Positions 50,570-59,342 of a stretch of 64,000 nt of DNA are shown here, piece by piece. Origin of the DNA: JAPPHA01 sp963662705. GTDB taxonomy: Bacteria; Pseudomonadota; Alphaproteobacteria; Rhodobacterales; Rhodobacteraceae. The stretch is from contig OY759767.1 of NCBI GenBank assembly GCA_963662705.2, positions 5,332,001 through 5,396,000 of the forward strand, given 5' to 3'. The notes beneath the pieces were generated by a model, which had not been told where the DNA came from, did not search any database, and worked only from the letters and a program-made list of their open reading frames with translations. How positions within the stretch are numbered: position 1 is the stretch's first letter; each line of letters opens with the position of its first letter. The position numbers and the translations under genes are program-made.

Positions 50570-51694
50570 TCAAGACTCGGTGGAACACCCAAGTCGTTCC
50601 GAAATCGTGGCTCCGACCCGCTCAGCCGCGGCTTCGATTTCCTGGTCGCGGGTGTGGGCGTAACGAAGGGTCATCGTTACGTCCTGGTGCCCGAGCAGCT
50701 GCGCAACGACGGGCAAGGGAATGCCGTGCATGACAGCCAGACTGGCGTACGTGTGACGACAGTCATGAAGCCGGACATCTTCGATCCCGGCATCCCTGCG
50801 CACCGTGTGCCAGAGGGACAGTTCGTCCGAAATCGGCCTGGCCGGGTCTCTCGGAGAAGGAAACAGGAACTCACCGGAAGTCGTTGCCATATGGCGTTCG
50901 ATAATGTCCCTTGCCCTCCGGTTCAGCAAGACCGTTCGTGGACCCGTCTTGCTGTCCTCCAGTTTCAGGCAACCGTTTTCAACTTCCCGCCGCCTCAGTC
51001 GGACGACCTCGTTCTTGCGACATCCAGTCAGGAGCAGCAGGCGAATGATGTCAACCTGTTGGCCATACCGTCCACCGGCACGGCGGTCGAGGACTTCGTG
51101 CAGGCGCTCGACCTCCTCAAGCGACAGGAACCGCGTGCGTTTCGGTCGCGGGTTCGGCTTGACGCCCTTGGCCGGATTGACTGCGATGTATTCCAACTTG
51201 ATGGCGTGATTGAAGCCATGACGCAGAAGTTTCAACGCATGATTGGCCGCCCCGGGCGATGTCCGACTGTAGTCGTCGAACCAGCGGTGAATGTCAGACG
51301 GCTTGATCCTGTCCATGCGGAGTTCGCCAAAAGCGGGAAGAAGTTGGGTCTCCAGAGTGTAATCCCGCCCGAGAATCGTCGAGGGCTTGCAGCGATGGAA
51401 CCAGGATTCACGCCACTCTCTTTTGGCAAATGCTGCAAACACCGGCGCTCGGGTCGTCCGGTCCCTGGCTTCGGACTGCAACCTCAGGCATTCCTGGCGT
51501 GCCTCGTCAATCGTCAGCAGCATGGCCGGACCGAGTGATTGCTTCCATTCCCCGAACTGGTAGACGAAGGTCCGGGTTCCGGAAGGGTACACCCGAACAC
51601 ACAACGACGGAACCAGAGTGTCGCGAACAGTGTACTCGCGAACACCGGGCCTGAGCCTTCGAACGCCTGCATCGGTGAGACGAATCCTGTTCAT
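50570..51694 (-). CDS. Tyrosine recombinase 2 (phage/island integrase)
   Basis: A 374-residue site-specific recombinase. It has an N-terminal arm-binding domain (MNRIRLTDAGVRRLRPGVRE), a core-binding SAM-like domain (TLETQLLPAFGELRMDRIKP) and the catalytic domain with LLLTGCRKNEVVRLRR (Arg I), EDSKTGPRTVLLN (Lys), LHDCRHTYASLAV (HxxR) and LLGHQDVTMTLRYAHT with the nucleophilic Tyr. Its ATG overlaps the stop of the upstream integrase (ATGA at 51691-51694), so it is translated together with recombinase 1. The two are clear but diverged paralogues. They may act as a pair or have different roles in integration and excision. Confidence 0.93.
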   Translation of the reverse strand: MNRIRLTDAGVRRLRPGVREYTVRDTLVPSLCVRVYPSGTRTFVYQFGEWKQSLGPAMLLTIDEARQECLRLQSEARDRTTRAPVFAAFAKREWRESWFHRCKPSTILGRDYTLETQLLPAFGELRMDRIKPSDIHRWFDDYSRTSPGAANHALKLLRHGFNHAIKLEYIAVNPAKGVKPNPRPKRTRFLSLEEVERLHEVLDRRAGGRYGQQVDIIRLLLLTGCRKNEVVRLRRREVENGCLKLEDSKTGPRTVLLNRRARDIIERHMATTSGEFLFPSPRDPARPISDELSLWHTVRRDAGIEDVRLHDCRHTYASLAVMHGIPLPVVAQLLGHQDVTMTLRYAHTRDQEIEAAAERVGATISERLGCSTES

Positions 51695-52821
51695 TTCCCC
51701 GCATCCCAGAGAATAGCCCCCATGGTGTCCGCCGCATCGCGCACCACGGTCTCGGCAAGGTGCGTGTACTTGAGCGTGGTGGCTGGATCATTGTGACCGA
51801 GCAGGCGCCCGACGACGGGAACGGTTTCGCCCTGCGCGATGGCGACGCTGGCGTAGGTGTGACGAGCGTCATGCAGCCGCACATCCTCCAGTCCCGCATC
51901 GGACCGTGCACGCCGCCAGAAACTTTGGATCAGGTTCATGGATACAGGCTTGTCGGCTTGGGACGACGGAAAGATCCAGCAGGATGTCCTCGGCAGGCTC
52001 GTCAGCACGTCTCGGGCCGGTGATGACAACCACACGGTTCGGGGGCCCGTCTTGCTGTCGCGAAGATACAGTCTCCCGTCCCGGAAATCCCGCCACTGGA
52101 GGGTCCGGATCTCGCTGACCCGGCAACCGGTCAGGAACAGCAGCTTGACGACCGCCGTCGGCAACGGCCGGTCCCTCTCATATCGCGCGAGAACACCTCC
52201 AAGGTACCGGAGCTCGGTTTCGGACAGGAAACGCTCACGGCCTTTCCGCCGGTAGCGTTTGATTCCCGTGCACGGGTTGGTGTTTTCAGGACGGTAACCA
52301 TAAACCTCGGCCTGGGTCATGATGACGGACAGGACCGGTGCCGAACGGTCTGCGGCTACCGGCGTTGCGTAGAGGGACTTGAACCAGTCACGAACATCCT
52401 TGCGGGTGATTTCAGCAACCTGCCGTCCGCTGAACCAGGGGAGGATATGATTGCGGAGATACCCCCTGTTAACCTTTTGGGTCGAAGCTTTCCAGTGGCG
52501 GGCGTAGCGGCGAAAGACTTCCTCCGCGATGACTTCGAAAAGGGTTTCGTCCTGCGATGCCACTGCCGGCTGGCCCTTCCGAACGGCGACTAGGGCAGCC
52601 TTTGCCGCATCGCGCGCTTCCGCCAGACTCATGTTGTCCGAATCACCAATGAGTTTCCAAGTACGCTTTCCTTCAGACTGTGTGTGGATGAAGAACCGTT
52701 TTCGGCCTGAGGGCATGACCCGTACGCCGAAGCCTTTCAGGGCCGCGTCACGGACATCCCGGGCTGCCTTTCCGGGTTTGAGCGCCTTGATTCGTGTGTC
52801 TGTAAGCCGTGCTGTCGCCAT
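51691..52821 (-). CDS. Tyrosine recombinase 1 (phage/island integrase)
   Basis: From ATG 52821, eight bases or so after a strong GGAGGAAACC site, this has 376 residues. It has the DUF4102-like N-terminal domain of P4-type integrases (ARLTDTRIKALKPGKAARDV, LKGFGVRVMPSGRKRFFI) and the catalytic residues LLFLTGCRVSEIRTLQ (Arg), RDSKTGPRTVWLS (Lys), LHDARHTYASVAI (HxxR) and LLGHNDPATTLKYTHL (Tyr). It is the gene nearest to attR (120 bases away) and is the first of the two-gene integrase operon. Integration inside a protein-coding gene, and not a tRNA, is less common for this class. Confidence 0.93.
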   Translation of the reverse strand: MATARLTDTRIKALKPGKAARDVRDAALKGFGVRVMPSGRKRFFIHTQSEGKRTWKLIGDSDNMSLAEARDAAKAALVAVRKGQPAVASQDETLFEVIAEEVFRRYARHWKASTQKVNRGYLRNHILPWFSGRQVAEITRKDVRDWFKSLYATPVAADRSAPVLSVIMTQAEVYGYRPENTNPCTGIKRYRRKGRERFLSETELRYLGGVLARYERDRPLPTAVVKLLFLTGCRVSEIRTLQWRDFRDGRLYLRDSKTGPRTVWLSSPARDVLTSLPRTSCWIFPSSQADKPVSMNLIQSFWRRARSDAGLEDVRLHDARHTYASVAIAQGETVPVVGRLLGHNDPATTLKYTHLAETVVRDAADTMGAILWDAGK

Positions 52822-52909
52822 GGTTTCCTCCCCGCATTCAGTTGCAGATGCGGGAAAAACAGGCTTGAAACCCGATCGCATCTGCAGGTTGAGGAGGAAA
52901 AAAAGGACG

Positions 52910-53476
52910 CTATATCATAGCATTAGCACCGAAGGTGCGCCCGTAGGTGTCGAACCGTGTCACCACGGGGGCAAACATGGCGTCCGCGGCCCCGAACGCG
53001 CCAAAGAGAAAGTCCCCTCCGGACCCAAACCGGTAGCGGCAATCACCCCAGATTTCGCATATTCTGGCAACGTCCCCGTCAACTCCCGGGCCTCTTCCCT
53101 TCCCCTTGAGGTCCTGCCGGCGGAGGTTCATGGGCATGGAATTGCGAATCGCCGAAAAACCGGCGTGCATTTCGTTCGATACCGAACGCGCCATGGCACG
53201 GGTTTCACGATCCGGCGGCCACAGTCCTGCACCGGGGGCGAGTTCATGGATGTACTCGAGAATTGCCATGCTCTCCCAGACGGTCGTTTCCCCGTGAACC
53301 AGAACCGGAACCCGCCGCGAAGGAGAAACATCCGCGACAATCTGTTGATAGTTCTCGTCGTCGAGTCGGACCAGTCGTTCATCAAAGGGAAGTCCCGCAT
53401 GTTTCAATGCCAGCCAGGGACGGAGCGACCAGGTTGAATAGTTCTTGTTGCCGATTATCAGCGTGAGCTGGGCCAT
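52910..53476 (-). pseudogene. 5' part of a glutathione S-transferase gene (split by the island)
   Basis: The minus-strand frame from ATG 53476 encodes the thioredoxin-fold N-terminus of a glutathione S-transferase: LTLIIGNKNYSTWSLRPWLA with the catalytic Ser region, RRVPVLVHGETTVWESMAIL with the cis-Pro and the ES motif, then the helical domain to APVVTRFDTYG. After the direct repeat the sequence becomes island DNA, giving nine foreign residues (RTFGANAMI) and a stop at 52910. The missing C-terminal helices are at 4084-4260. The 188-residue product lacks the last 58 residues of the family and may not fold properly. An upstream GAGGAATCGGG site supports the start. Confidence 0.88.
52940..52950. 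repeat. attR: right copy of 11-base direct repeat
   Basis: CCCGTAGGTGT, identical to 4261-4271 and in the same codon phase of the split glutathione S-transferase gene. Confidence 0.85.
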
Positions 53477-53729
53477 TCCCGATTCCTCCTGGTTCCGATT
53501 GGCGACGCCGGCTTGCATCCCGGCATGAAACGACCAACTGACGGCGGTCCCGTAGTTTGCCTGGTACGCACATGCAAACGGTCGCCGCTTCGCACCCACC
53601 GCATTCTCGCCGACGTGCTGCGCTGGTCTGCCGGTTCCCATTTTTGACGCAGGCAGGTACAGTTCCTCTCGAAATGCGTGCAAACTGTAGTCAAGGACGA
53701 AAGGTCCCGTCCGGCAAACGGGAATCGCG

Positions 53730-54713
53730 ATGACACGAGTGTTGATTTTTGGTGGCGGTGGCATGATCGGCCAGAAGGTTGCACACCGCCTGAACGAAAA
53801 AGGCCTGGTTGGTCGGCCCGTAACCGATCTGACGCTTTTTGACCTTCGGTTTCCGGCTGACGGGGCGCAGTGTACGCATCGCATCGTCGGCAACCTGTCC
53901 GACAGGGATTCCATCGATTCCCTGATGGCGAAGCGACCCGACGTCATCATGCACCTCGCCGCAATCGTTTCCAGCGACGCCGAGCGGAATTTTCACAAGG
54001 GGTGGCAGGTCAACCTCTTCGCCTTGTGGACCCTGCTGGACTCACTCAGAATCGAACATGTGGCAAGTGCCGGCCGATATCGACCCAGGCTGATTTTTGC
54101 TTCTTCCGCCGCAGCGTTCGGCCCTCCATTTGACGGGCCCGTCAGCGACCGGTTCATTTGCGAGCCCCGAACATCCTACGGTGCACAGAAAGTCGCAGCA
54201 GAACTGATCGTCAGCGATTTCGCCAGAAAGGGATTCGTTGACGGTGTGTCGCTACGATTGCCGACGATCTGCGTCAGGCCCGGCTTGCCGAACGCCGCCG
54301 CGTCGTCCTGCTTCTCCGACATCATTCGAGAACCACTCAACGGTCGAGAGGCCGTCTTGCCAATCTCAAGAACCGTCAGGCACATGCTCGCATCGCCGCG
54401 TTCGGCTGCTGGGTTCTTCGTCCATGCCGCTGAACTGGATCTCGCAAGGCTGGAGGGCAGGCGCGTTCTGAACATGCCGTCGCTGTCCTGCTCCATCGGT
54501 GATCAGATCGAGGCGCTTCGAGACATTGCCGGCAATGATATCGTCGAATTGATTCGGGAGGTGCCCGATCCGTTCATCGAATCGATCGTCTCCAACTGGG
54601 CTACTGAATTCTCGACCGAGCGCGCAGACAGTCTCGGATTTAGGGCCGAGGACGATTTTCGCCAGATCATCCAGGCTTACATTGAAGACGACCTGCCGAT
54701 TGCGGCACGCTGA
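53730..54713 (+). CDS. denD: NAD-dependent epimerase/dehydratase, D-erythronate dehydrogenase-like
   Basis: A 327-residue extended short-chain dehydrogenase. The Rossmann motif is MTRVLIFGGGGMIGQKVAHR (GxxGxxG). HLAAIVSSDAERNFHKGWQV and the catalytic SSAAAF with YGAQKVAAEL (YxxxK) follow. DGVSLRLPTICVRPGLPNAA, SCFSDIIREPLNG and the C-terminal LGFRAEDDFRQIIQAYIEDD match the DenD family, which oxidises D-erythronate to 2-oxo-tetronate in tetronate catabolism. No DenA/B/C-type partner is next to it in this window. It diverges from the interrupted glutathione S-transferase gene. The family is well supported; the precise substrate is inferred. Confidence 0.82.
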   Translation: MTRVLIFGGGGMIGQKVAHRLNEKGLVGRPVTDLTLFDLRFPADGAQCTHRIVGNLSDRDSIDSLMAKRPDVIMHLAAIVSSDAERNFHKGWQVNLFALWTLLDSLRIEHVASAGRYRPRLIFASSAAAFGPPFDGPVSDRFICEPRTSYGAQKVAAELIVSDFARKGFVDGVSLRLPTICVRPGLPNAAASSCFSDIIREPLNGREAVLPISRTVRHMLASPRSAAGFFVHAAELDLARLEGRRVLNMPSLSCSIGDQIEALRDIAGNDIVELIREVPDPFIESIVSNWATEFSTERADSLGFRAEDDFRQIIQAYIEDDLPIAAR

Positions 54714-55004
54714 TTCGGCCGTCATCGTCGTGGACATGAATGGAGCGATGCCGGTTTGGGAATCGATGAACATCGGCTGTTACGGCCCGCGACTCCGGCG
54801 AATTCGGCGCCGGTTTGCATTGAAGTTGCAGTTTTTCTAGAATCTCTGCCCGGCAGTTGCCGGGTTCGTCGGCAGGACTTCGGCCCCGGCAAGCCCGTAC
54901 GCGATCCCGGATAGTTGGCGGAATTGACTTTTTCGCATCCGGGTTGCAGATGTCCCAACGTTCTGTCGAACGTGGTCGCCAGAGGTTTGGCAGGAGGTAG
55001 GCAC

Positions 55005-55598
55005 GTGAAACAAGGAATTGTGCAATTGGTCATGGCTACAGCTATTGGAGCAGCCGCCACGATGTCCGGGGCGGCCGATGACGAGAACGTGCTTGTCATC
55101 GAGGTTGCCGGTGCAACCACTGGAACCGTCGAAGTGGAACTCCTGCCGGAGCATGCTCCGAATCACGTCTCCCGTATCAAGTACCTGGCAAGCGGAGGCC
55201 AATACGACAATGTCGTCTTCCACCGCGTCATAGAAGGGTTCATGGCCCAGACTGGTGACGTGAAGTTCGGCGTGCGGGGCGGCAACGATGGCTCTCTCGC
55301 CGGACGCGGCGGTTCGGCGGAACCGAACCTCGAAGCCGAATTCTCCAACGTGCCATACACGCGCGGGGTGGTCGGCATGGCGCGCGCGGCCCATCCGGAC
55401 AGCGCCAATTCGCAGTTCTTCATCATGTTTGCGGATGCTCCGCACCTGAACGGTCAATACACGGTCTTTGGCCGTGTCATTTCCGGCATGGATGTCGTCG
55501 ACCAGATCAAGAAGGGAAATTCCGCCAAGGGCGGGGCGGTGAGCGACCCCGATTACATGTCCCAAGTCTACATCAAGTCGTCGGGTCCGCGCCGCTAA
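55005..55598 (+). CDS. Exported cyclophilin-type peptidyl-prolyl isomerase
   Basis: A 197-residue cyclophilin, which speeds proline isomerisation in exported proteins. It starts at GTG 55005 behind AGGAGG, and the first 23 residues (VKQGIVQLVMATAIGAAATM) look like a signal peptide. The mature part has cyclophilin motifs: YDNVVFHRVIEGFMAQTGD (catalytic Arg), GRGGSAEPNLEAEF, RGVVGMARAAHPDSANSQFF (substrate pocket) and NGQYTVFGRVISGMDVVD. It stands alone, with decayed genes after it. The length suits the periplasmic PpiA group. Confidence 0.92.
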   Translation: MKQGIVQLVMATAIGAAATMSGAADDENVLVIEVAGATTGTVEVELLPEHAPNHVSRIKYLASGGQYDNVVFHRVIEGFMAQTGDVKFGVRGGNDGSLAGRGGSAEPNLEAEFSNVPYTRGVVGMARAAHPDSANSQFFIMFADAPHLNGQYTVFGRVISGMDVVDQIKKGNSAKGGAVSDPDYMSQVYIKSSGPRR

Positions 55599-55699
55599 CT
55601 CCGATTCACCGACAGCACGGCATCGGCACCTGGAAGACGTTGATTTCTACCCGGTTCCTGTCGTCATGCTCAACCTGTGTGGGTGATTGGCCATCGAAT

Positions 55700-56170
55700 C
55701 TCCTGTCAGGGAGGCGGGTTCGGCGCCAGGTTCCTGCAGACCGGAGGGTCCCGATCAATCGACGAGGTGCCTCGACGACCGGTGCGTGCAGCCTCGTAGG
55801 TTGCGCTTGCGAGTTCAATTGAACGCACACCGGCACCGGGAGACGGCAGCGCGCAATCGATTCCGTCGAGTCGATCAGCGACCGCGTCAAGCGCGACGGA
55901 ATCATGCAGCGCCGGCAGCAGATAGATATCGACGATATCGATTGCGGGGTCGGCCAGAACAGATGCGAGGTCACCTGTCCGACGCGTGCCGGGTGCACGT
56001 GCCGCAAGCCGGTTTGCGAATCCGGAATCAATGTCGCAGATGCTTGTGACCTGAAATGGATCCGGAAGCGCCAGATATCCATCCAGGTGTTCGGCACCAA
56101 TGCGCCCGCCGGGAATGGCGCTGGCGGTTGCGGAGTATTGTCTTTCCCAGGCGATCAACCTCGGTCGCGG
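55700..56170 (-). pseudogene. Gfo/Idh/MocA-family oxidoreductase N-terminal relic
   Basis: The minus strand encodes part of a Rossmann domain: IGAEHLDGYLALPDPFQVTS, ICDIDSGFANRLAARAPGTR, then ADPAIDIVDIYLLPALHDSV. The segment expected next (the EKP motif and catalytic domain) is missing, and the start region has lost its GxGxxG. The sequence ends in unrelated frames near 55700. It is a second decayed member of the family found at 1177-2246. Confidence 0.75.
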
Positions 56171-56229
56171 CTTCTCAGACGCGGACCGCATGTTTCGCGA
56201 GCATCGCGGGGCGTAGGGGATCGCAGGAA

Positions 56230-56810
56230 GTCGTCGCGCCGACACGCTCTTCGGAATTGCTGTCGGACCGTTCGGGTTCGGCTATCTCGGGCGATCACTG
56301 GTACCGCTGCTCGGGCCATTCGGTAGCACCATCTCGGCCTATGATCCGTGGTTGCCGAAATCTGAACTCCGGAAGCATTCGTTTCATCCGGCTTCGTAGA
56401 GTGACGTCATCAGTTAAAGCCGATTCCTGTTCCTGCCCGCCGGCGTGATAACGGAAAACACGGGATTCCCGGATCGAGAGGCCAAGTCCCGAATTCATGA
56501 TGATGCCAGTGTTGTTCTCGCGAGTCGGAAGAAGATCGCGGATTTCGGCGCGCTTCTCGCACTCGCGGCGGCCGGACGATTTCGTGCAGCGATCGATGTC
56601 CTTCCGGAGGAGCCGGTTCCATCATCTTCGGTCACACGAACCACTCCGAATGTGCTGTTCACGGCCCATTTCGCCGGTGGACTCGATGCATCCTGTGCAC
56701 GGAACCAGGACATAATGATCGAAGACATTTCCAGGATCCTCCGGAGCCAGCCACCACGTGCCATGCACTGCACTGACACGAACCGCGCCGGACAGATGCG
56801 AAGCCGGTAG
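56230..56810 (+). pseudogene. D-isomer-specific 2-hydroxyacid dehydrogenase, C-terminal relic
   Basis: One plus-strand frame carries the NAD-binding and C-terminal region of a 2-hydroxyacid dehydrogenase: FGFGYLGRSLVPLLGPFGST, SAYDPWLPKSELRKHSFHPA, then DASVVLASRKKIADFGALLA, AIDVLPEEPVPSSS and NVLFTAHFAGGLDAS (the catalytic His). Two in-frame stops at 56397-56399 and 56415-56417 interrupt it, and the N-terminal third is missing. The intact gene of the same superfamily at 58353-59342 is clearly different. Confidence 0.82.
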
Positions 56811-56839
56811 GTCGCCGGATCCTCTTCGCACCGGATCAT

Positions 56840-57157
56840 TCAGATGAGGACCTGGACGATGCCATCCCGCACGCGCGCTTCGATCATTCGCAGGTTTCGC
56901 CGGGCGGGAAGCGCCTTGGCCTCCCCCGTTCGGGCGTCGAACAGGCCCTGGTGTAACGGACATTCGATGTATTTCCCGTCGAAATAACCGTCGCAGAGAT
57001 TCGCGGCTCCGTGCGTACATCGGGCGAGGCTGACAAAAATCCCGTCCACAGTGTCGTAAACGGCAAGCTCCCGGGAGCCTAATCGTACGGGCGTGACGTC
57101 TCCTGTTTCCAGTTCGGCGACGGCAATGATGTCCGTCCAACTGCGTTGCCTGTTCAC
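56840..57157 (-). CDS. Rieske-type [2Fe-2S] ferredoxin (MocE-like)
   Basis: A 105-residue Rieske protein starting at GTG 57157, which overlaps the stop of the desaturase gene (GTGA). Cluster ligands are in CTHGAANLCDGYFDG (Cys-x-His) and CPLHQGLFDARTG (Cys-xx-His). It has the short length of soluble ferredoxin components. It should pass electrons to the desaturase-like membrane enzyme encoded just upstream in the same operon. The pair resembles MocE/MocD, first described in rhizopine catabolism but widespread in other roles. Confidence 0.9.
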   Translation of the reverse strand: MNRQRSWTDIIAVAELETGDVTPVRLGSRELAVYDTVDGIFVSLARCTHGAANLCDGYFDGKYIECPLHQGLFDARTGEAKALPARRNLRMIEARVRDGIVQVLI

Positions 57158-58122
57158 GCTTCGTCGACCGCCCTCGTGCCGAGCCGAGGTTTCCGGCCAA
57201 TGATCTGCGAAACTATGTCGATGTGGGCGCCCAGGTATCCGCGTTCCTCCACATGCACGTATCCCTGCAATTTCCTGTGGAGTTCGGGGAGCGCATGGAA
57301 CGGCACCGATGAGGCATAGTGGTGCTCGGCATGATAGTTCATGTTCCAGCACAGGAAACGCATCGGGCGCGAAACCAGGTTGGTGCGCGTGTTCACCTTC
57401 ATGTCCCTGACATTGGGCCGTCCGACATGCTCGGTCATCCTGATGGCGCGCATCACCGGTTCACCCATGAACAACGGTAGCCACCAGTACCAGAGGACGC
57501 CCCAGAAACCGAGGAAGGCGCTCAATGCCAGGATGGCTGCATAGGCCATCGCCATCACCCTGGCCTCGACAACGACCGAGACTCGGTCTTCCCTGGGAAT
57601 GAACTTCTTTTCGGCTTCCGAAAACCGGCCAAGAATGTGCCGGCCGAATTCAAGGAACCTAAAGCCCCAAAACGGCACTGAAGACACGAACGACAGATAG
57701 GTTCCCAGTGATATCGGAAGTTCAATCAGTTCGGGGTCCTTGCCATGCAACTGGGTGTACGTGTGATGGTCGCAATGTTCGTACCGGAAGAACCTGTTCG
57801 GCAGTATGATGGCGAAACCGCAGATATTCCCGAGTATCTCGTTCAGTGATCGGGTCCTGAAGGCCGTGTAATGAACACACTCATGCTGCAAAGCAAAAAG
57901 ATGGACCCAGACCACGCCATGCAGGAACATTGCGGGGATCACCCACCAACTCCCCATCGAGAACCAGACCAGGATTCCCGTACACAGGAGGACGGCGATG
58001 AACATTGCAAGGTGCAGCAAGCCAGGAAGATTGGAACGCCGCATGAGCAGCTTGAGTTCGCGCCGGCTGAGCGCGCCTTCCTTCAATGCCTGCGTGATTG
58101 GTGTCAGGACCTCCTGTTCCAT
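57154..58122 (-). CDS. Membrane fatty-acid desaturase/hydroxylase-family protein (MocD-like)
   Basis: A 322-residue integral membrane di-iron enzyme from ATG 58122 (MEQEVLTPITQALKEGALSR), preceded by GGGAAG. The three histidine boxes are HECVHYTAF, HCDHHTYTQ and HAEHHYASS, which bind the two irons. Hydrophobic segments lie around LHLAMFIAVLLCTGILVWFS, WVIPAMFLHGVVW, and further on AYAAILALSAFLGFWGVLWY. It would hydroxylate or desaturate a substrate using electrons from the coupled Rieske ferredoxin. The natural substrate is not known: a fatty acid and an N- or O-methyl compound are both possible for this MocD-like type. Confidence 0.88.
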   Translation of the reverse strand: MEQEVLTPITQALKEGALSRRELKLLMRRSNLPGLLHLAMFIAVLLCTGILVWFSMGSWWVIPAMFLHGVVWVHLFALQHECVHYTAFRTRSLNEILGNICGFAIILPNRFFRYEHCDHHTYTQLHGKDPELIELPISLGTYLSFVSSVPFWGFRFLEFGRHILGRFSEAEKKFIPREDRVSVVVEARVMAMAYAAILALSAFLGFWGVLWYWWLPLFMGEPVMRAIRMTEHVGRPNVRDMKVNTRTNLVSRPMRFLCWNMNYHAEHHYASSVPFHALPELHRKLQGYVHVEERGYLGAHIDIVSQIIGRKPRLGTRAVDEA

Positions 58123-58352
58123 CTTCCCTTTCTGTCCGAATGTCGATGATTGGCGGAAATCATTACCAGTGAATCCGACTCTATACAACTGACGCGAATT
58201 CCGGGCCGCGCATCATTTTGTGTCGTGTTGCCGTGAGCGCGGCATGGTCCGAAATTCAGGTCTGTTCAACCGTGGTTCGCGCCGGATCCTTCCTGTTCCA
58301 AACGGCGTCGGGCGAGTCGGCTTCCGGCGTTTCGAACCTTTGCTTGCGGTAG

Positions 58353-59342
58353 TCAAATTCGGCGAAGAACGTCCCGGGAATCGTTCACCAGATCATCACT
58401 GCACGTCCCATCCACCAGGAATTGCACAACGTTTTCCGCACAGCACATTGACAAACGCAGCGCGCTTTCAGGTGTTACGCCCGCAATGTGCGGAGACAGC
58501 ACGATACCTTTGCAGCGCGCCACGACAGAGGATTCTCCAGGCGGTTCTTCGGCAAATGTGTCGAGGCCTGCCCCGAGGAGGTGACCCGAATCGATTGCGT
58601 CAACCAGCGCGTCTTCGTCGACAATCCCGCCACGGGCGGCATTGATCAGGATGGCGCCCTGTTTCATGCGCGCAAGCGCCGCCGCGTCGATCATGTTCCG
58701 CGTGGCGTCCGTCAACGGAATGTGAAGGCTCACGACATCGCTTTCTTCCAGCAGTTCGCCCAAGGTGGCGCTTTGCACGATCTGCCGCGGAAACGGGCGA
58801 GTGCGTTCCGGATCGACCACGATGACGCGCATTCCGAAAGCGGCAGCGAGTGCGGCCACGCGTTCACCAATTGCCCCGAAGCCGACAATGCCCATCGTCC
58901 GCCCGGAGACTTCGGCGGTTTGCGGAACCGCAGGGCGCCAGTTGCCGCTACGAACCAGCGCGTCATGGTGAAGAGTGCGCTTTCTGACAGCCAGTAGTAG
59001 AGCGAAGACATGCTCGGCGACCGACACGGCATTCCTTCCCGGGGCTGCGAAGACAGGAATGCCCCGTCGCGTGGCTTCCGCCACGTCGATATCGTCGTAA
59101 CCCGCGCCGTGACTCGCGATGACCTTCAGGTCCGGAGCGGCGTCGAAACAGGCGCGGTCGATGATGCCGGAACGGACGACCAGGCCTACAGGGCGGTTTT
59201 CGGCAAAAAGGGCCATCAGTTCGGCCCGACCCGGATTCGGGCCGGATTGAACGATGGTGAATCCCGCGTCTTCTAGATACGCCTCGGCGGGCGGCAGGAG
59301 CGGCCAGCCGGTGATCAATACCTTGCCCGGGGATGGCGTCAC
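58353..59342 (-). CDS. D-isomer-specific 2-hydroxyacid dehydrogenase
   Basis: A 329-residue NAD-dependent dehydrogenase of the SerA/hydroxypyruvate reductase class. Motifs seen: VIASHGAGYDDIDVAEATRR, GRTMGIVGFGAIGERVAALA (GxGxxG), INAARGGIVDEDALVDAIDS (catalytic Arg), LDTFAEEP (Glu) and LSPHIAGVTPESAL (His). It follows the MttB-family gene with a four-base overlap (ATGA at 59339-59342), so both work in one pathway. Reduction of a hydroxypyruvate- or glyoxylate-like product is plausible. No ACT domain is present, so a classical allosteric SerA is unlikely. Confidence 0.9.
   Translation of the reverse strand: MTPSPGKVLITGWPLLPPAEAYLEDAGFTIVQSGPNPGRAELMALFAENRPVGLVVRSGIIDRACFDAAPDLKVIASHGAGYDDIDVAEATRRGIPVFAAPGRNAVSVAEHVFALLLAVRKRTLHHDALVRSGNWRPAVPQTAEVSGRTMGIVGFGAIGERVAALAAAFGMRVIVVDPERTRPFPRQIVQSATLGELLEESDVVSLHIPLTDATRNMIDAAALARMKQGAILINAARGGIVDEDALVDAIDSGHLLGAGLDTFAEEPPGESSVVARCKGIVLSPHIAGVTPESALRLSMCCAENVVQFLVDGTCSDDLVNDSRDVLRRI

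Larger units (their letters stand above)
4261..52950. mobile_element. Integrative mobilizable island inserted in a glutathione S-transferase gene
   Basis: The interval is bounded by 11-base direct repeats that split a host gene in frame. It carries two tandem tyrosine recombinases beside the right end and a relaxase with ribbon-helix-helix accessory genes at the left end. Cargo consists of a restriction-modification pair, other defence-like operons and many insertion sequences. No type IV secretion (VirB) or coupling-protein gene was found, so it should need a helper for transfer. Remnants of a second relaxase (31933-32290) and of an interrupted gene (33405-33840) indicate that the island is a composite of at least two elements. 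Boundaries are seen in the sequence; the lifestyle is inference. Confidence 0.85.
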
